Position numbers and translations under genes: made by a program. Shown piece by piece: positions 25,560 to 35,158 of a stretch of 64,000 bases of DNA (positions within the stretch are counted from its first letter, which is position 1; every line of letters starts with the position of its first letter). The DNA is from Coriobacteriia bacterium (GTDB lineage Bacteria; Actinomycetota; Coriobacteriia; Anaerosomatales; JAAXUF01). Below the pieces are notes generated by a model. It searched no databases. It was not told where the DNA came from and saw only the letters and a program-made list of their open reading frames with translations. The stretch lies in assembly GCA_013336165.1 (NCBI GenBank), contig JAAXUF010000005.1, positions 1 to 64,000 of the forward strand. Reading direction: 5' to 3'.

Positions 25560-26559
25560 ACCAGCGGGCCTTCCAGTCGGCGAACTCCTCGGTGTGGTGC
25601 TTGATCTTGCTCCACCACCACTCGTTGTCGCGGTACCAGCGGATGGTGTCGCGCAGCCCCTGTTCGAAGTCGACCTTGGGCTCCCAGCCCAGCTCGGCCT
25701 TGGCACGGGCGCACGAGATCGAGTAGCGGCGGTCGTGGCCGGGGCGATCGGCGACCGCGAGCACGTGGTCGTCCCACGCCAAGCCCAGCTCGTCGAGGAT
25801 GATCGTGGTGATCTCGCGGTTGGTACGCTCGTTGCCGCCGCCGATGTTGTAGACCTCGCCGGGCGTGCCCAAGAGCAGCGCCGCTTCGATGCCGTCCGCA
25901 TGATCGTCGGCGTGCAGCCAATCGCGCACGTTCAGACCGTCGCCGTAGAGCGGCAGCTTGCCGCCCTCGAGCGCATTGGTCACGAACAGCGGGATAAGCT
26001 TCTCGGGATACTGGTAGGCGCCATACGTGTTCGACCCCCGCGTGATGAGCGCCGGGGTGCCGTACGTCGTGTGGTACGCGAGCACCTGCAGGTCGCCGCC
26101 GGCCTTGCTCGCCGAGTACGGGCTCGAAGGGTGGATGCGGTCGGTCTCACAGAACGAGCCCGCTTCAATCGAGCCGTACACCTCGTCGGTCGAGACCTGC
26201 ACCATGCGCTCGATACCGTGCGAGCGCACAGCCTCAAGCAGCGTATGCGTGCCGAGAATGTCGGTGTGAAGGAACGCCTCCGGCTCGGCGATCGAGCGGT
26301 CGACGTGCGTCTCGGCGGCAAAGTTCACTATCGCGTCGACACCGGCTCCGATCGCGGCGTGGACGGCCTCGGCATCGCCGATGTCGCCGCGCATGAACGA
26401 GTAGCGGGGGTTATCGGCGCACTCGATCAGGTTGTCGAGGTTGCCGGCGTAGGTGAGCTTGTCGAAACAGACGATCTCCCAATCCGCATGCTTGCCGAGC
26501 ATCCGGCGCACGAAATTCGAGCCGATGAACCCTGCTCCGCCGCAAACGAGCAGCCTCAT
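25543..26559 (-). CDS. rfbB: dTDP-glucose 4,6-dehydratase
   Basis: 338 aa extended SDR making dTDP-4-keto-6-deoxyglucose. GGAGFIGSNFVRRML is the N-terminal nucleotide loop; FAAETHVDRSI near residue 83; STDEVYGS near 125 with the Asp-Glu pair needed for dehydration; YSASKAGGDLQV near 150 with Tyr/Lys. RGSNTYGAYQYPEKLIP near 180 is also RmlB-typical. The ATG overlaps the rfbC stop as ATGA. All catalytic residues are present and the length is standard. Confidence 0.96.
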   Translation of the reverse strand: MRLLVCGGAGFIGSNFVRRMLGKHADWEIVCFDKLTYAGNLDNLIECADNPRYSFMRGDIGDAEAVHAAIGAGVDAIVNFAAETHVDRSIAEPEAFLHTDILGTHTLLEAVRSHGIERMVQVSTDEVYGSIEAGSFCETDRIHPSSPYSASKAGGDLQVLAYHTTYGTPALITRGSNTYGAYQYPEKLIPLFVTNALEGGKLPLYGDGLNVRDWLHADDHADGIEAALLLGTPGEVYNIGGGNERTNREITTIILDELGLAWDDHVLAVADRPGHDRRYSISCARAKAELGWEPKVDFEQGLRDTIRWYRDNEWWWSKIKHHTEEFADWKARWYDERS

Positions 26560-27011
26560 CCGTTCTTCACGCTCCAGTCGTAGCCGATCGAAGCATCATC
26601 GAACGGCAGCCGGTACTCGTCGGGCTCAGCGTCGTTGTAGACCTCAGTGGGGATGTTGACGATGTAGGCCGGCTCGGCGCCCACGGCCGTGAACCCGTGG
26701 TAGACGCCGTTGGGGATGATGACCATTCGCTGGCGCTGCCAGCCGATGACGAACTCGTTGGTCTCGCCTTTGGTGGGAGAGCCTTCGCGCGTGTCGTGCA
26801 GCACAACCTTCGCCATGCCGCCGACACAGACGAAGTGGTCCGTCTGGATCTTGTGGTAGTGCCACGCCTTCACGACACCCGGGTAGACCATCGTGACGTA
26901 CACCTGCCCGAACTTCTGGAAGTCCGGGTCGGTCGAACGCATCATCTCCATGAGCAGCCCGCGCTCATCAGGGATCACCTTGAGGTCTTTGACCTTCACG
27001 CCATCAATCAT
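26556..27011 (-). CDS. rfbC: dTDP-4-dehydrorhamnose 3,5-epimerase-like protein
   Basis: 151 aa cupin-fold RmlC-family protein. It is shorter than the classic form (about 180 aa). Conserved features: PDERGLLMEMMR near residue 17, GQVYVTMVYPGVVKAWHYHKIQTDHF near 40-66 with the catalytic-region His residues, and PNGVYHGFTAV near 103. It converts dTDP-4-keto-6-deoxyglucose to the L-rhamno form before RfbD acts. The position between rfbA and rfbB fits. The short form could be a 3- or 5-epimerase variant, but with a complete rml set, RmlC is the simplest reading. Confidence 0.85.
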   Translation of the reverse strand: MIDGVKVKDLKVIPDERGLLMEMMRSTDPDFQKFGQVYVTMVYPGVVKAWHYHKIQTDHFVCVGGMAKVVLHDTREGSPTKGETNEFVIGWQRQRMVIIPNGVYHGFTAVGAEPAYIVNIPTEVYNDAEPDEYRLPFDDASIGYDWSVKNG

Positions 27012-27025
27012 GGGGAACTCCTTAG

Positions 27026-28093
27026 TTATCCGAGGTCGACTTCAGAATTGTCGCCGATCATCACGCGCGCCGCCGAGACCAGGCCGGGGGCGCGCCTCAC
27101 GACTGCGTTCACCCCCAGCAGCGAGTCGGCCAAGCGCGAGCCGATGTGCTCGACTCGCGAGCCGGCCAGCATGATCGAGTGCTCGATCTCGCTGCCCAGC
27201 ACCTTGCAACCGTTGCCCACCGAGCTGTACGGCCCGATGTAGGCGTCGCGGATCTCGCACCCGTCGCCGATGATCGCGGGTCCGCGAACGACCGAGTTCA
27301 CGATCGTCGTGCCCACGCCAACGCCCACGCGGCCGTGGAGCACCGCGCCCTCCCCCGGTCGCGAGAGTTGCTGCGGGTCGAGAGCGTCGAGCATGATGCG
27401 GTTGGCCTCGAGCATGTCATCAAGACGTCCGGTGTCCTTCCACCAACCGTCGATGATGTGTGGGCGCACGGTATGGCCGTTGTCGATGAGCCACTGGATC
27501 GCATCGGTGATCTCGAGCTCACCACGAGGCGAAGGTTCGATCGCATTGACGGCAGTGAAGACCTGCGGATCGAAGAGGTAGACGCCCACGAGCGCAAGAT
27601 CGCTCGGCGGATTCGTCGGCTTCTCGATCAGGCGGATGATCTGACCTGCGGGACCCAACTCCGCCACGCCGAACTGGTTGGCGTTGGGTACATGCGCGAG
27701 CAGGATCTGAGCGGAGCATCCGCCCGCGCGGAACTGGTCGACAAACCGCGAGATCCCGTTGGCGATGAGGTTGTCGCCGAGGTACATCACGAACGGCTCG
27801 CCAGCCATGTACTCCTCGGCGATCTTCACGGCGTGCGCCAGACCCAGCGGCGCCTCCTGCGGGATGTAGGTGATCGAGACGCCCCACGCCGAGCCGTCGC
27901 CGAGGGCAGCCATTACCTCGGCGGCCGTGTCGCCGACGATGACGCCGATATCGGTGATCCCTGCATCGCGGATGGACTCGATGGCATAGAACAGGATAGG
28001 CTTGTTGGCGACCGGCACGAGTTGTTTGGCGCGCGTGAACGTGATGGGGCGCAGCCGTGTGCCTTTTCCACCTGCAAGTATGAGTGCCTTCAT
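27026..28093 (-). CDS. rfbA: Glucose-1-phosphate thymidylyltransferase (long form)
   Basis: 355 aa nucleotidyltransferase. MKALILAGGKGTRLRPIT is the start and signature; PVANKPILFYAIE near residue 27; YLGDNLI near 105 with the metal-binding Asp; IEKP near 155. From about residue 245 the chain becomes a left-handed beta-helix, the C-terminal extension of RmlA-long enzymes. It makes dTDP-glucose for rfbB. The ATG at 28093 begins the conserved motif; an upstream in-frame ATG at 28132 adds 13 atypical residues. The first gene of the rml group, about 75 nt from the upstream glycosyltransferase. Confidence 0.93.
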   Translation of the reverse strand: MKALILAGGKGTRLRPITFTRAKQLVPVANKPILFYAIESIRDAGITDIGVIVGDTAAEVMAALGDGSAWGVSITYIPQEAPLGLAHAVKIAEEYMAGEPFVMYLGDNLIANGISRFVDQFRAGGCSAQILLAHVPNANQFGVAELGPAGQIIRLIEKPTNPPSDLALVGVYLFDPQVFTAVNAIEPSPRGELEITDAIQWLIDNGHTVRPHIIDGWWKDTGRLDDMLEANRIMLDALDPQQLSRPGEGAVLHGRVGVGVGTTIVNSVVRGPAIIGDGCEIRDAYIGPYSSVGNGCKVLGSEIEHSIMLAGSRVEHIGSRLADSLLGVNAVVRRAPGLVSAARVMIGDNSEVDLG

Positions 28094-28168
28094 CAAAGCT
28101 CCTGTCGCCTGCCGTGCGAAAGCCCCCAACAAAACGCGCCTATCGCATGATATCAGGTGGCCGATGCG

Positions 28169-29152
28169 CTAGATCATGCGCCCGATCTTGATCCGGGCGT
28201 AAAGGCGCGGGCTTGCCGTGATGAGCACGAGTCCCAGCGCGTATTTCGCGAGATCCGGAAACGCCTGCCGGTAGCGCAGGTATGCTCGGCGGGCTCCCAC
28301 ATACTCGCCGCGCAGCAGCGCCTCTTCCAGATGCCGCCTGCCGAGCCGGGCTTGCGCGAAGACGATCGCCCTGTCGCACTCGGCGCGCTGCTCATCTGAG
28401 AGTTCCTGCATCTCCCGCGCGTCGGTCAAGATGCTCAGCAGACTCTCGGCCTCGGTCACGAGTGCGGTGGTCTTGCTGCCTTCTCGGCGGCGGTACAGCC
28501 ACAGCGCCTCGGGATTAGATAGCTGCCGAGCGCCTAGGATCAGCGCGCGCAGCCAGAAGTCGTAGTCCTCGGAGTAGATGTCGCGGTAGCCGCCGGTGCG
28601 ATCGAAGACGTCTCGGCGCATCAGGCTCACCTGCGCAATGCGGCTCTCCCACATCTGATCGACCGCCGAGACCGAATGGACGCTGTCCCATGGACGCCCC
28701 TCGTGAAGTGGCATCCTGCGCCCGTCGCGCAGGAGCATCGTCGTAGCCGGCGAGTAGATGTCGTACCCGGGATGCATCTCCCGAAACGCCGCCATGTGCT
28801 CGAGGAATTCCGGCAGCAGCAGGTCATCGGCGTCGAGCATGCACAGCCAGGATCCGCGGACCACATGCGCGCCGGCATTCCGGGCCGCCGCGGCTCCCGA
28901 GTTGCCCTGCTCCAAGACGCGGATCCGCGCGTCGGCAGCCGCGAAAGCCCTCGCGAGATCGCCGGTTGCGTCGGTGGAGCCATCGTCGACGATAATCAGC
29001 TCCCAGTTGGAGACGGTCTGCAAGAGCACAGATTCGACGGTCTCCCTCAGGGTGTCGAAGGCGTTGTATGCGGCGGTTATGATCGTAAACGTCGGCATTT
29101 CGCCAGAAACGACTTCCACCGGCTCCGACTGATCGATCACCTCACACCCCAT
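28169..29152 (-). CDS. GT2-family glycosyltransferase
   Basis: 327 aa GT-A enzyme. FTIITAAYNAFDTLRETVESVL near residue 22 starts the fold; VDDGSTDATGD near 55; LDADDLLLPEF (DxD-like metal motif) near 107; and SEDYDFWLRAL near 195 with the catalytic acidic residue. The C-terminal 100 residues are helical and Arg-rich, possibly membrane-associated. Its first ATG (29152) overlaps the upstream glycosyltransferase by 11 nt; an ATG at 29098 directly before the fold is an alternative start. Donor and acceptor unknown. Confidence 0.87.
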   Translation of the reverse strand: MGCEVIDQSEPVEVVSGEMPTFTIITAAYNAFDTLRETVESVLLQTVSNWELIIVDDGSTDATGDLARAFAAADARIRVLEQGNSGAAAARNAGAHVVRGSWLCMLDADDLLLPEFLEHMAAFREMHPGYDIYSPATTMLLRDGRRMPLHEGRPWDSVHSVSAVDQMWESRIAQVSLMRRDVFDRTGGYRDIYSEDYDFWLRALILGARQLSNPEALWLYRRREGSKTTALVTEAESLLSILTDAREMQELSDEQRAECDRAIVFAQARLGRRHLEEALLRGEYVGARRAYLRYRQAFPDLAKYALGLVLITASPRLYARIKIGRMI

Positions 29153-30092
29153 TCCGCTGGTAGCTCACCGTCAGGCCAAGCCCAACTCGAACGAGAGACG
29201 CGTACAGATGCCGTTTGGCCCGGGCCCTCGCCGAGAAGACCCCCACCAGCACAGCCCCCAACCACAGGACTGCGTAGATGCTCGATACCCACACCCTGAC
29301 CACGAGCGCGGCGAACGAGCCTTCACGGCGGCCAAGAAACCTGATGAGCCCCTCAGTGAACCATATCCGCTGCCGCTGGCTCGCTTGGCCAACGCTGGTT
29401 CCCTCAAAGTGAACAATCCGCGCCGCCGGAACCAGTATCACATCGCCACCGGCTTCGTGAACGCGGCTGCAAAGATCCGTCTCCTCAAAGTACATGAAAT
29501 ATCCCGAGTACAGACCACCCAGTGCATCCCACGCGGAACGCCGGACCAAAAACGCAGCGCCCGACACCCAGTCGACGCGCACGGGAGATGTCATCCCCTC
29601 GCCCGTACATCCGACACGACATTTCGTCTTGATGTGGATGCCCAGACGCAGCCAAGGAGCCGTATTCGCTACTGCCCACCCGACCGTCTGGAAGTCTCCC
29701 CACGCCGAGTTGAACCCACCCTCGGCGGTTAGCAGGCATGCACCCGCGACCCAGTGCCTCTCGTCCGCAAGCAATGCTTCGACGAGAGTATCCAGCGCCC
29801 CAGGAAGCACAATCGTGTCAGGATTCAGGAGCAGAAGCAGATCACCGCGGGCTTCACGGGCCGCAAGCATGTTACCGCCGGCAAAACCAAGGTTCTGAGT
29901 GTTGTCGATCGTCTGCAAGCACCAGAGACCACTCCTCAGCATGTTGAGAGTGTCGTCACTCGACCCGTTGTCACACACGATGATTTCGTAGTCACAAGAA
30001 GGCGGATTGGATCTGACCGACTCCAAACACGCCGGCAAAACATCTGAGCTGTTGTGCGTGACCATAAGTATGGAAAGCATGTGGCCGTTCAT
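29142..30092 (-). CDS. GT2-family glycosyltransferase (rhamnosyltransferase-like)
   Basis: 316 aa. The fold starts LSILMVTHNSSDVLPACLESV; CDNGSSDDTL near residue 40; LLLLNPDTIVLPGALD near 88 with a metal motif variant (NPD); VSGAAFLVRRSAWDALGGLYSGYFMYFEETDLC near 178-210, typical of rhamnosyltransferase-like GT2 enzymes. A hydrophobic helix (AVLWLGAVLVGVFSA) lies near the C-terminus. ATG at 30092 starts right after the neighbouring stop (TAGATG). A role in adding rhamnose is a guess from similarity of motif layout and the rml genes. Confidence 0.86.
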   Translation of the reverse strand: MNGHMLSILMVTHNSSDVLPACLESVRSNPPSCDYEIIVCDNGSSDDTLNMLRSGLWCLQTIDNTQNLGFAGGNMLAAREARGDLLLLLNPDTIVLPGALDTLVEALLADERHWVAGACLLTAEGGFNSAWGDFQTVGWAVANTAPWLRLGIHIKTKCRVGCTGEGMTSPVRVDWVSGAAFLVRRSAWDALGGLYSGYFMYFEETDLCSRVHEAGGDVILVPAARIVHFEGTSVGQASQRQRIWFTEGLIRFLGRREGSFAALVVRVWVSSIYAVLWLGAVLVGVFSARARAKRHLYASLVRVGLGLTVSYQRNGV

Positions 30093-31070
30093 CTAGACTT
30101 TGCCGATCCCTTTGAGCAACCATCGGATGATTGTGCACGTGCCCGCCCGTTGCCGGGACCAGACCATCGGCCTCTTCTGCCAGCCTATCCTCCAACCCTC
30201 GCGCTCTGCCGCTACGCGTCTCGGCAGTTGGCTCATCAGAGAAGGGATCCGATTCCAGTGGGACGGGCGAAGAGGCAGAGTCCTGCGAAATTGGCGGTAG
30301 ATCCAAAGCGCCGGGAAGAAACAGAGAATCGGCCACGGCATGTCCTTCGCGAACACGATCATTTCGTTGCGCTCCGACATACGCAGCGTCGTTTCCGCGG
30401 GCGCCGTGTCAATCGATGCGCGCAACTTGTGTAGGATCCTCGCCGTGGGCACATAGAGGCATCTCTTTCCTGCAATGAGCGCCCTCAGATTCAGGTCCGT
30501 ATCCTCGCTGATCAAGAAGAAATCCTCATCGAACAGGCCGATGCCGTCGAATAGCGTCCGCCGATACAGGGCCGCGCCGGCGCACGCGCCCAATACTCGA
30601 GTTGGCTTAAGATACATCGCTGCGTCCTCGCGAAAGCCGCAGTTGAGTCCGGTCATGCCCCACAAACTGTACACATCGCCTGCGGAGTTCACCTTTTCGT
30701 CTTCGTAGTAGAGCAGCATCAGTGAAGCTGCCATGTCGTAATCCGAATGACCGGACAGAGCGCCAACCAGTTCGCCGAGCCAACCCGGCTCTGCCCGTGT
30801 GTCGTTGTTGAGAAGCGCTATCAACTCAGTATCGGATGTCATGATTCCGGCGTTGACCGCTGCGGCGAATCCCCTATTCTCGGCAAGTTCGAGTACTCGA
30901 CATTCGGGGTGGTTCTCCCTCACCCACAAAACGCTGTCGTCCGAGGAGCCATTATCAACGAGAGTGACCTCGAAGTCGCGAAACGTCTGGTCGCGCAGCG
31001 CCTGAAGACACTCTTCAAGATGTCGCAACCCGTTCCAGTTTGGAATCACTACATTAACCAGCGGTGCCAC
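30093..31070 (-). CDS. GT2-family glycosyltransferase (rhamnosyltransferase-like)
   Basis: 325 aa. VNVVIPNWNGLRHLEECLQALR at the N-terminus, VDNGSSDDSV near residue 36, ALLNNDTRAEPGWLGELV near 85 (metal motif), LGACAGAALYRRTLFDGIGLFDEDFFLISEDTDL near 155-190. It is a paralogue of the neighbour at 29142-30092 in layout. GTG at 31070 has AGAGAGAAG upstream and follows the ABC transporter stop by about 20 nt; a start at 31112 would overlap that gene. Three GT2 genes in a row suggest successive sugar additions. Confidence 0.86.
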   Translation of the reverse strand: MAPLVNVVIPNWNGLRHLEECLQALRDQTFRDFEVTLVDNGSSDDSVLWVRENHPECRVLELAENRGFAAAVNAGIMTSDTELIALLNNDTRAEPGWLGELVGALSGHSDYDMAASLMLLYYEDEKVNSAGDVYSLWGMTGLNCGFREDAAMYLKPTRVLGACAGAALYRRTLFDGIGLFDEDFFLISEDTDLNLRALIAGKRCLYVPTARILHKLRASIDTAPAETTLRMSERNEMIVFAKDMPWPILCFFPALWIYRQFRRTLPLRPSHWNRIPSLMSQLPRRVAAEREGWRIGWQKRPMVWSRQRAGTCTIIRWLLKGIGKV

Positions 31071-31089
31071 GGTTCTTCTCTCTATCGTC

Positions 31090-32970
31090 CTACGCCAGTA
31101 ACTGGCTCTCAAAGAGCTTCTGGTATGAACCCGCAGCGGCGATCAACTCGGCGTGGGTTCCGCGCTCAACAATTCGTCCATCGTCCATGACCAGAAGTTG
31201 GTCCGCCTGCATGACAGTCGCAAGGCGATGCGCTATGACGATGATCGTCTTGGTCCCATGCAACTTGCCCAGTGCCGCTTGGATACTTGCCTCGGATTCC
31301 GAATCCAGCGCACTGGTGGGCTCATCCAGAACTAGGATCGAGGTATCTTCGAGGAGCACCCGAGCCAAGGCAATTCGCTGACGTTCGCCCCCGGAGAATC
31401 GCACGCCGCGATCGCCCAGCTGGCTTTCCAGCCCACTCGGCAGATCGTAGATGAATGTCGCGTATGCGCTTTCAAGAGCCGCGCGTATCTGTGCCTCGGT
31501 GGGCTCGTACCCGAGGCCGTATGTCAGGTTCATGCGCACGGTGTCGCTGAACAGCATCGCGCTCTGCGTGAGATAACCCACTCCTTTTCGAAGCGAGGCC
31601 AATTCGATGTCCCTGACGTCGATGCCGTCATACATCACACTACCGCCTGATACGTCCCTCAAGCGCGGCAGGAGTTCCACGAGTGTCGACTTACCTGCAC
31701 CTGAGCGACCCACAAGCGCTGTAAATGAACCCACTGGGATAGTGATGGACACATTTTTCAGGACTGGCTTGCCTCTGCTGATTAGCGCCCCGTTGGATGA
31801 AAAAGCGTCAGGATACTCAAACGCAACATTCGAGAGCACAATCTCACGCCGCAAACCCGCAAAGGGTATGGGTCCTGAGCATATCGTGTTGGATGCAATT
31901 GCGTCGTTCATGGACTCCCTGACCAGCAGCAAACCCGAGACGTTCATGGAGATCGCCTGACGCCCAGCGTTGAACTCCTTGACTTTCGCGTTGAGGCGCA
32001 GCAGGACAAAGAGCAACAGTCCCAGCTGCGACAGAGTCATACCAAGCACAGTTATGCCGAAGAACAGTGTCACGAAGACCGAGAGCATGAGAACAGGGTC
32101 GGCCGTGACCTCAACATTGGCACCTAAGCGAGCTTGCTTCACAGCGATAGCCCGCATGTCCTCGGAGAAACCCTCTATGTTCTTGGACTCGAGTCGCGTC
32201 TGATCGCGCAGTTTGATCAGCCGCATCATGCCGAGGCGCTCAACGATCTTGTGCATCATCTCTTGGCTGACTTGGGCGGACTCGACGCTGAAATCGCGAA
32301 TCCGGCGAATACTGGGCCTTGCGACTACAGAAACGAGGAGCGCGAACACAACTGCGCTGAGCGTCAGCGGAGTTGAAACGGCAAGCAGGATTGCAACGTA
32401 GAGCGCGATCAAGAGCGCGATCGAAAGCTGTTTGACCACCGCGAGGATTGCATTCCCCGCCGCACTCGTCTGACCGATCACTATTCCAACAAGTTCTCCG
32501 ACCGAATTGCGCTCGAAGAATTCGGGGTCTGCCTCAAAGATGGTGTCCAAAGCCTTCATCCGCATGCGGAGTCCAATGCGGCTGGCCACTACCGCGGAAT
32601 ACCATGCGTTGAAGTAGAACACCACTTGTCGCAGCAGGATGGGGACAAAGGCCATGACCAAGAGCACCGGCAACGTCACCGGCAGCCGAAGAACGTTCAT
32701 GGCTGCGGAGAGTACGGTCCAGATTGCACCCGAACTCTCAACAATGGCAGTCTTCCCACCTTCCGCATACTGGAGTATCGGCAGGAGGAGGGAGAGTCCG
32801 AGACCCTCGAAGATGGCAAAAATGACTGCAAAGCCGACGAGTCCGGTGACTTCGCGTGCTTCAACATCGACGATCGCCATCATGCGCCGTATGGCGTTAA
32901 TACGCAGGTATTCGTTCAGGAATTCCGATATCCGCTTATGCACAGCGCTCGTCCTAGCGTCGGGGGCCAA
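31090..32970 (-). CDS. ABC transporter permease/ATPase, lipid-linked oligosaccharide flippase-like (MsbA/PglK type)
   Basis: 626 aa fused half-transporter. The N-terminal half holds about six membrane helices (for example FAVIFAIFEGLGLSLLLPIL near residue 52). The nucleotide-binding domain has Walker A VGRSGAGKSTLVELLP near 415, the signature FSGGERQRIALARVLLEDTSILVLDEPTSALDSE near 510-545, and the H-loop AHRLATV near 575. In a glycan locus with no Wzx-like flippase seen here, it is the best candidate to move the lipid-linked unit across the membrane, as PglK does. The annotated start is TTG at 32970; GTG at 32943 is an alternative. Confidence 0.88.
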   Translation of the reverse strand: MAPDARTSAVHKRISEFLNEYLRINAIRRMMAIVDVEAREVTGLVGFAVIFAIFEGLGLSLLLPILQYAEGGKTAIVESSGAIWTVLSAAMNVLRLPVTLPVLLVMAFVPILLRQVVFYFNAWYSAVVASRIGLRMRMKALDTIFEADPEFFERNSVGELVGIVIGQTSAAGNAILAVVKQLSIALLIALYVAILLAVSTPLTLSAVVFALLVSVVARPSIRRIRDFSVESAQVSQEMMHKIVERLGMMRLIKLRDQTRLESKNIEGFSEDMRAIAVKQARLGANVEVTADPVLMLSVFVTLFFGITVLGMTLSQLGLLLFVLLRLNAKVKEFNAGRQAISMNVSGLLLVRESMNDAIASNTICSGPIPFAGLRREIVLSNVAFEYPDAFSSNGALISRGKPVLKNVSITIPVGSFTALVGRSGAGKSTLVELLPRLRDVSGGSVMYDGIDVRDIELASLRKGVGYLTQSAMLFSDTVRMNLTYGLGYEPTEAQIRAALESAYATFIYDLPSGLESQLGDRGVRFSGGERQRIALARVLLEDTSILVLDEPTSALDSESEASIQAALGKLHGTKTIIVIAHRLATVMQADQLLVMDDGRIVERGTHAELIAAAGSYQKLFESQLLA

Positions 32971-33034
32971 CTTATCCGCATAGCATGATAGCGAAGCCCG
33001 TGTGTCCTACACGAAGGCTCGTTCTCCCATCGAG

Positions 33035-34021
33035 CTAAGATTCGGGTTCGACCTCTTGGCCTCGCAATCGCTCCAAGTCGGCATCCACCATCATCTCAAC
33101 GAGGTCGCAGAAGCCCACTCGTGGCTCCCACTCCAGCTGCCGGCGTGCCTTGGTTGCATCGCCCAAGAGCACCTCGACATCTGTGGGCCGCATGTATTGC
33201 TCATCGACCCTGACGTGTTCGCGATAGTCCAAACCGACTCTCCCAAACGCGATCTCGCAGAACTCACGCACCGAGTGAGCCTCTCCCGTTGCGATGACGT
33301 AGTCTTCCGGGACATCCTGTTGCAAAATCCGCCACATAGCGTCAACGTAGTCGCCCGCGAAGCCCCAATCGCGTCGTGAATCGAGATTGCCCATTCTGAG
33401 TTCGCGCGCCAGCCCGAGCGATATGCGCGCTGCGCCATCGGTAATCTTCCGCGTCACGAAGTTCACACCCCGCCGCGGCGATTCATGATTGAACAACACG
33501 GCATTCGAGCCAAAGACCCCGTGCGCGTCGCGGTAGTTCTCTGTGATGAAGAACGCATAGGCCTTGGCAGCGCCGTAGGGCGTCCGTGGGTGCAAGGGGG
33601 TGGCTTCATTCTGTGCGACGCCATGAGCTCGTCCGAACACCTCACCCGAGACTGCCTGCAAGAACCGTGCTTCCGGGCACTCTCGACGCAGCGTCTCCAG
33701 CATGCGCAGAGCGCCCAGGGCATTCACATCGGTTGTCGTCAGCGCCTGCTCCCATGAATCGCCGACAAACGACATCGCCGCAAGGTTGTATATCTCGTCC
33801 GGTCGAGAAGCTGAGGCAACGTCAAGCAGGGAATCCATGTCCGTGAGATCGCCTTCGAGCAGGTGCAGGCGAGTCCCGCCCTTCTGAATCACCCCGTCGA
33901 GCAAGCCGCCGCGCACCGGACCGACCATGCCGTACACATCGTAATCCTTGTCGAGAAGTAACTCGGCCAAGTACGACCCGTCTTGGCCAGCAACACCCGT
34001 GATGAGCGCCCGTTTCGCCAT
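33035..34021 (-). CDS. GDP-mannose 4,6-dehydratase paralogue (NAD(P)-dependent sugar epimerase/dehydratase/reductase)
   Basis: 328 aa extended SDR, tandem paralogue of the gmd gene next to it. [17 protein letters not shown] is the GMD-type nucleotide loop, SPRRGVNFVTRKITDGAA near residue 182 and [14 protein letters not shown] near 215 are GMD-specific. Differences from the neighbour: the cofactor-specificity region reads VGPVRGG instead of [11 protein letters not shown], and the catalytic loop is AVSGEVFGR instead of AATSEMYGK (Ser replaces Thr, Glu kept); TPYGAAKAY keeps Tyr and Lys. So it is probably active but may use another cofactor or act as a reductase or on another GDP-sugar. Confidence 0.82.
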   Translation of the reverse strand: MAKRALITGVAGQDGSYLAELLLDKDYDVYGMVGPVRGGLLDGVIQKGGTRLHLLEGDLTDMDSLLDVASASRPDEIYNLAAMSFVGDSWEQALTTTDVNALGALRMLETLRRECPEARFLQAVSGEVFGRAHGVAQNEATPLHPRTPYGAAKAYAFFITENYRDAHGVFGSNAVLFNHESPRRGVNFVTRKITDGAARISLGLARELRMGNLDSRRDWGFAGDYVDAMWRILQQDVPEDYVIATGEAHSVREFCEIAFGRVGLDYREHVRVDEQYMRPTDVEVLLGDATKARRQLEWEPRVGFCDLVEMMVDADLERLRGQEVEPES

Positions 34022-34027
34022 CGTTGG

Positions 34028-35023
<996 letters not shown>

Positions 35024-35152
35024 TTACGGTCTCTATATAGCAGCGGTGACATTATGGCGCAATCGACGTCCTTGTGTGTCGACGTAGGTTACTATCTCCC
35101 TGGTGGCTCAATCAGCAATCAGACCAACTAGATCCTCTAGCATAGCCATCGG

Positions 35153-35158
35153 CTACAA
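35153..35158 (+). promoter_or_regulatory. Possible -10 box between gmd and the divergent glycosyltransferase
   Basis: The plus-strand hexamer TACAAT is a near-consensus -10 box, but no matching -35 box is clear. The 143-nt gap 35015-35157 separates divergent genes and must hold a promoter for each. If this box is used, the first ATG (35158) would be upstream of or at the transcript start, and the ATG at 35203 would be the true start of the plus-strand gene. Confidence 0.3.

Noticed and set aside
25339-26583. 414-codon plus-strand open frame opposite rfbB and rfbD
   Set aside because: It mirrors strong, motif-complete genes on the other strand and has an Arg/Ala/Val-rich composition typical of antisense frames in high-GC DNA. 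The same holds for long frames at 15394-16908, 20775-21662 and 59009-60244.
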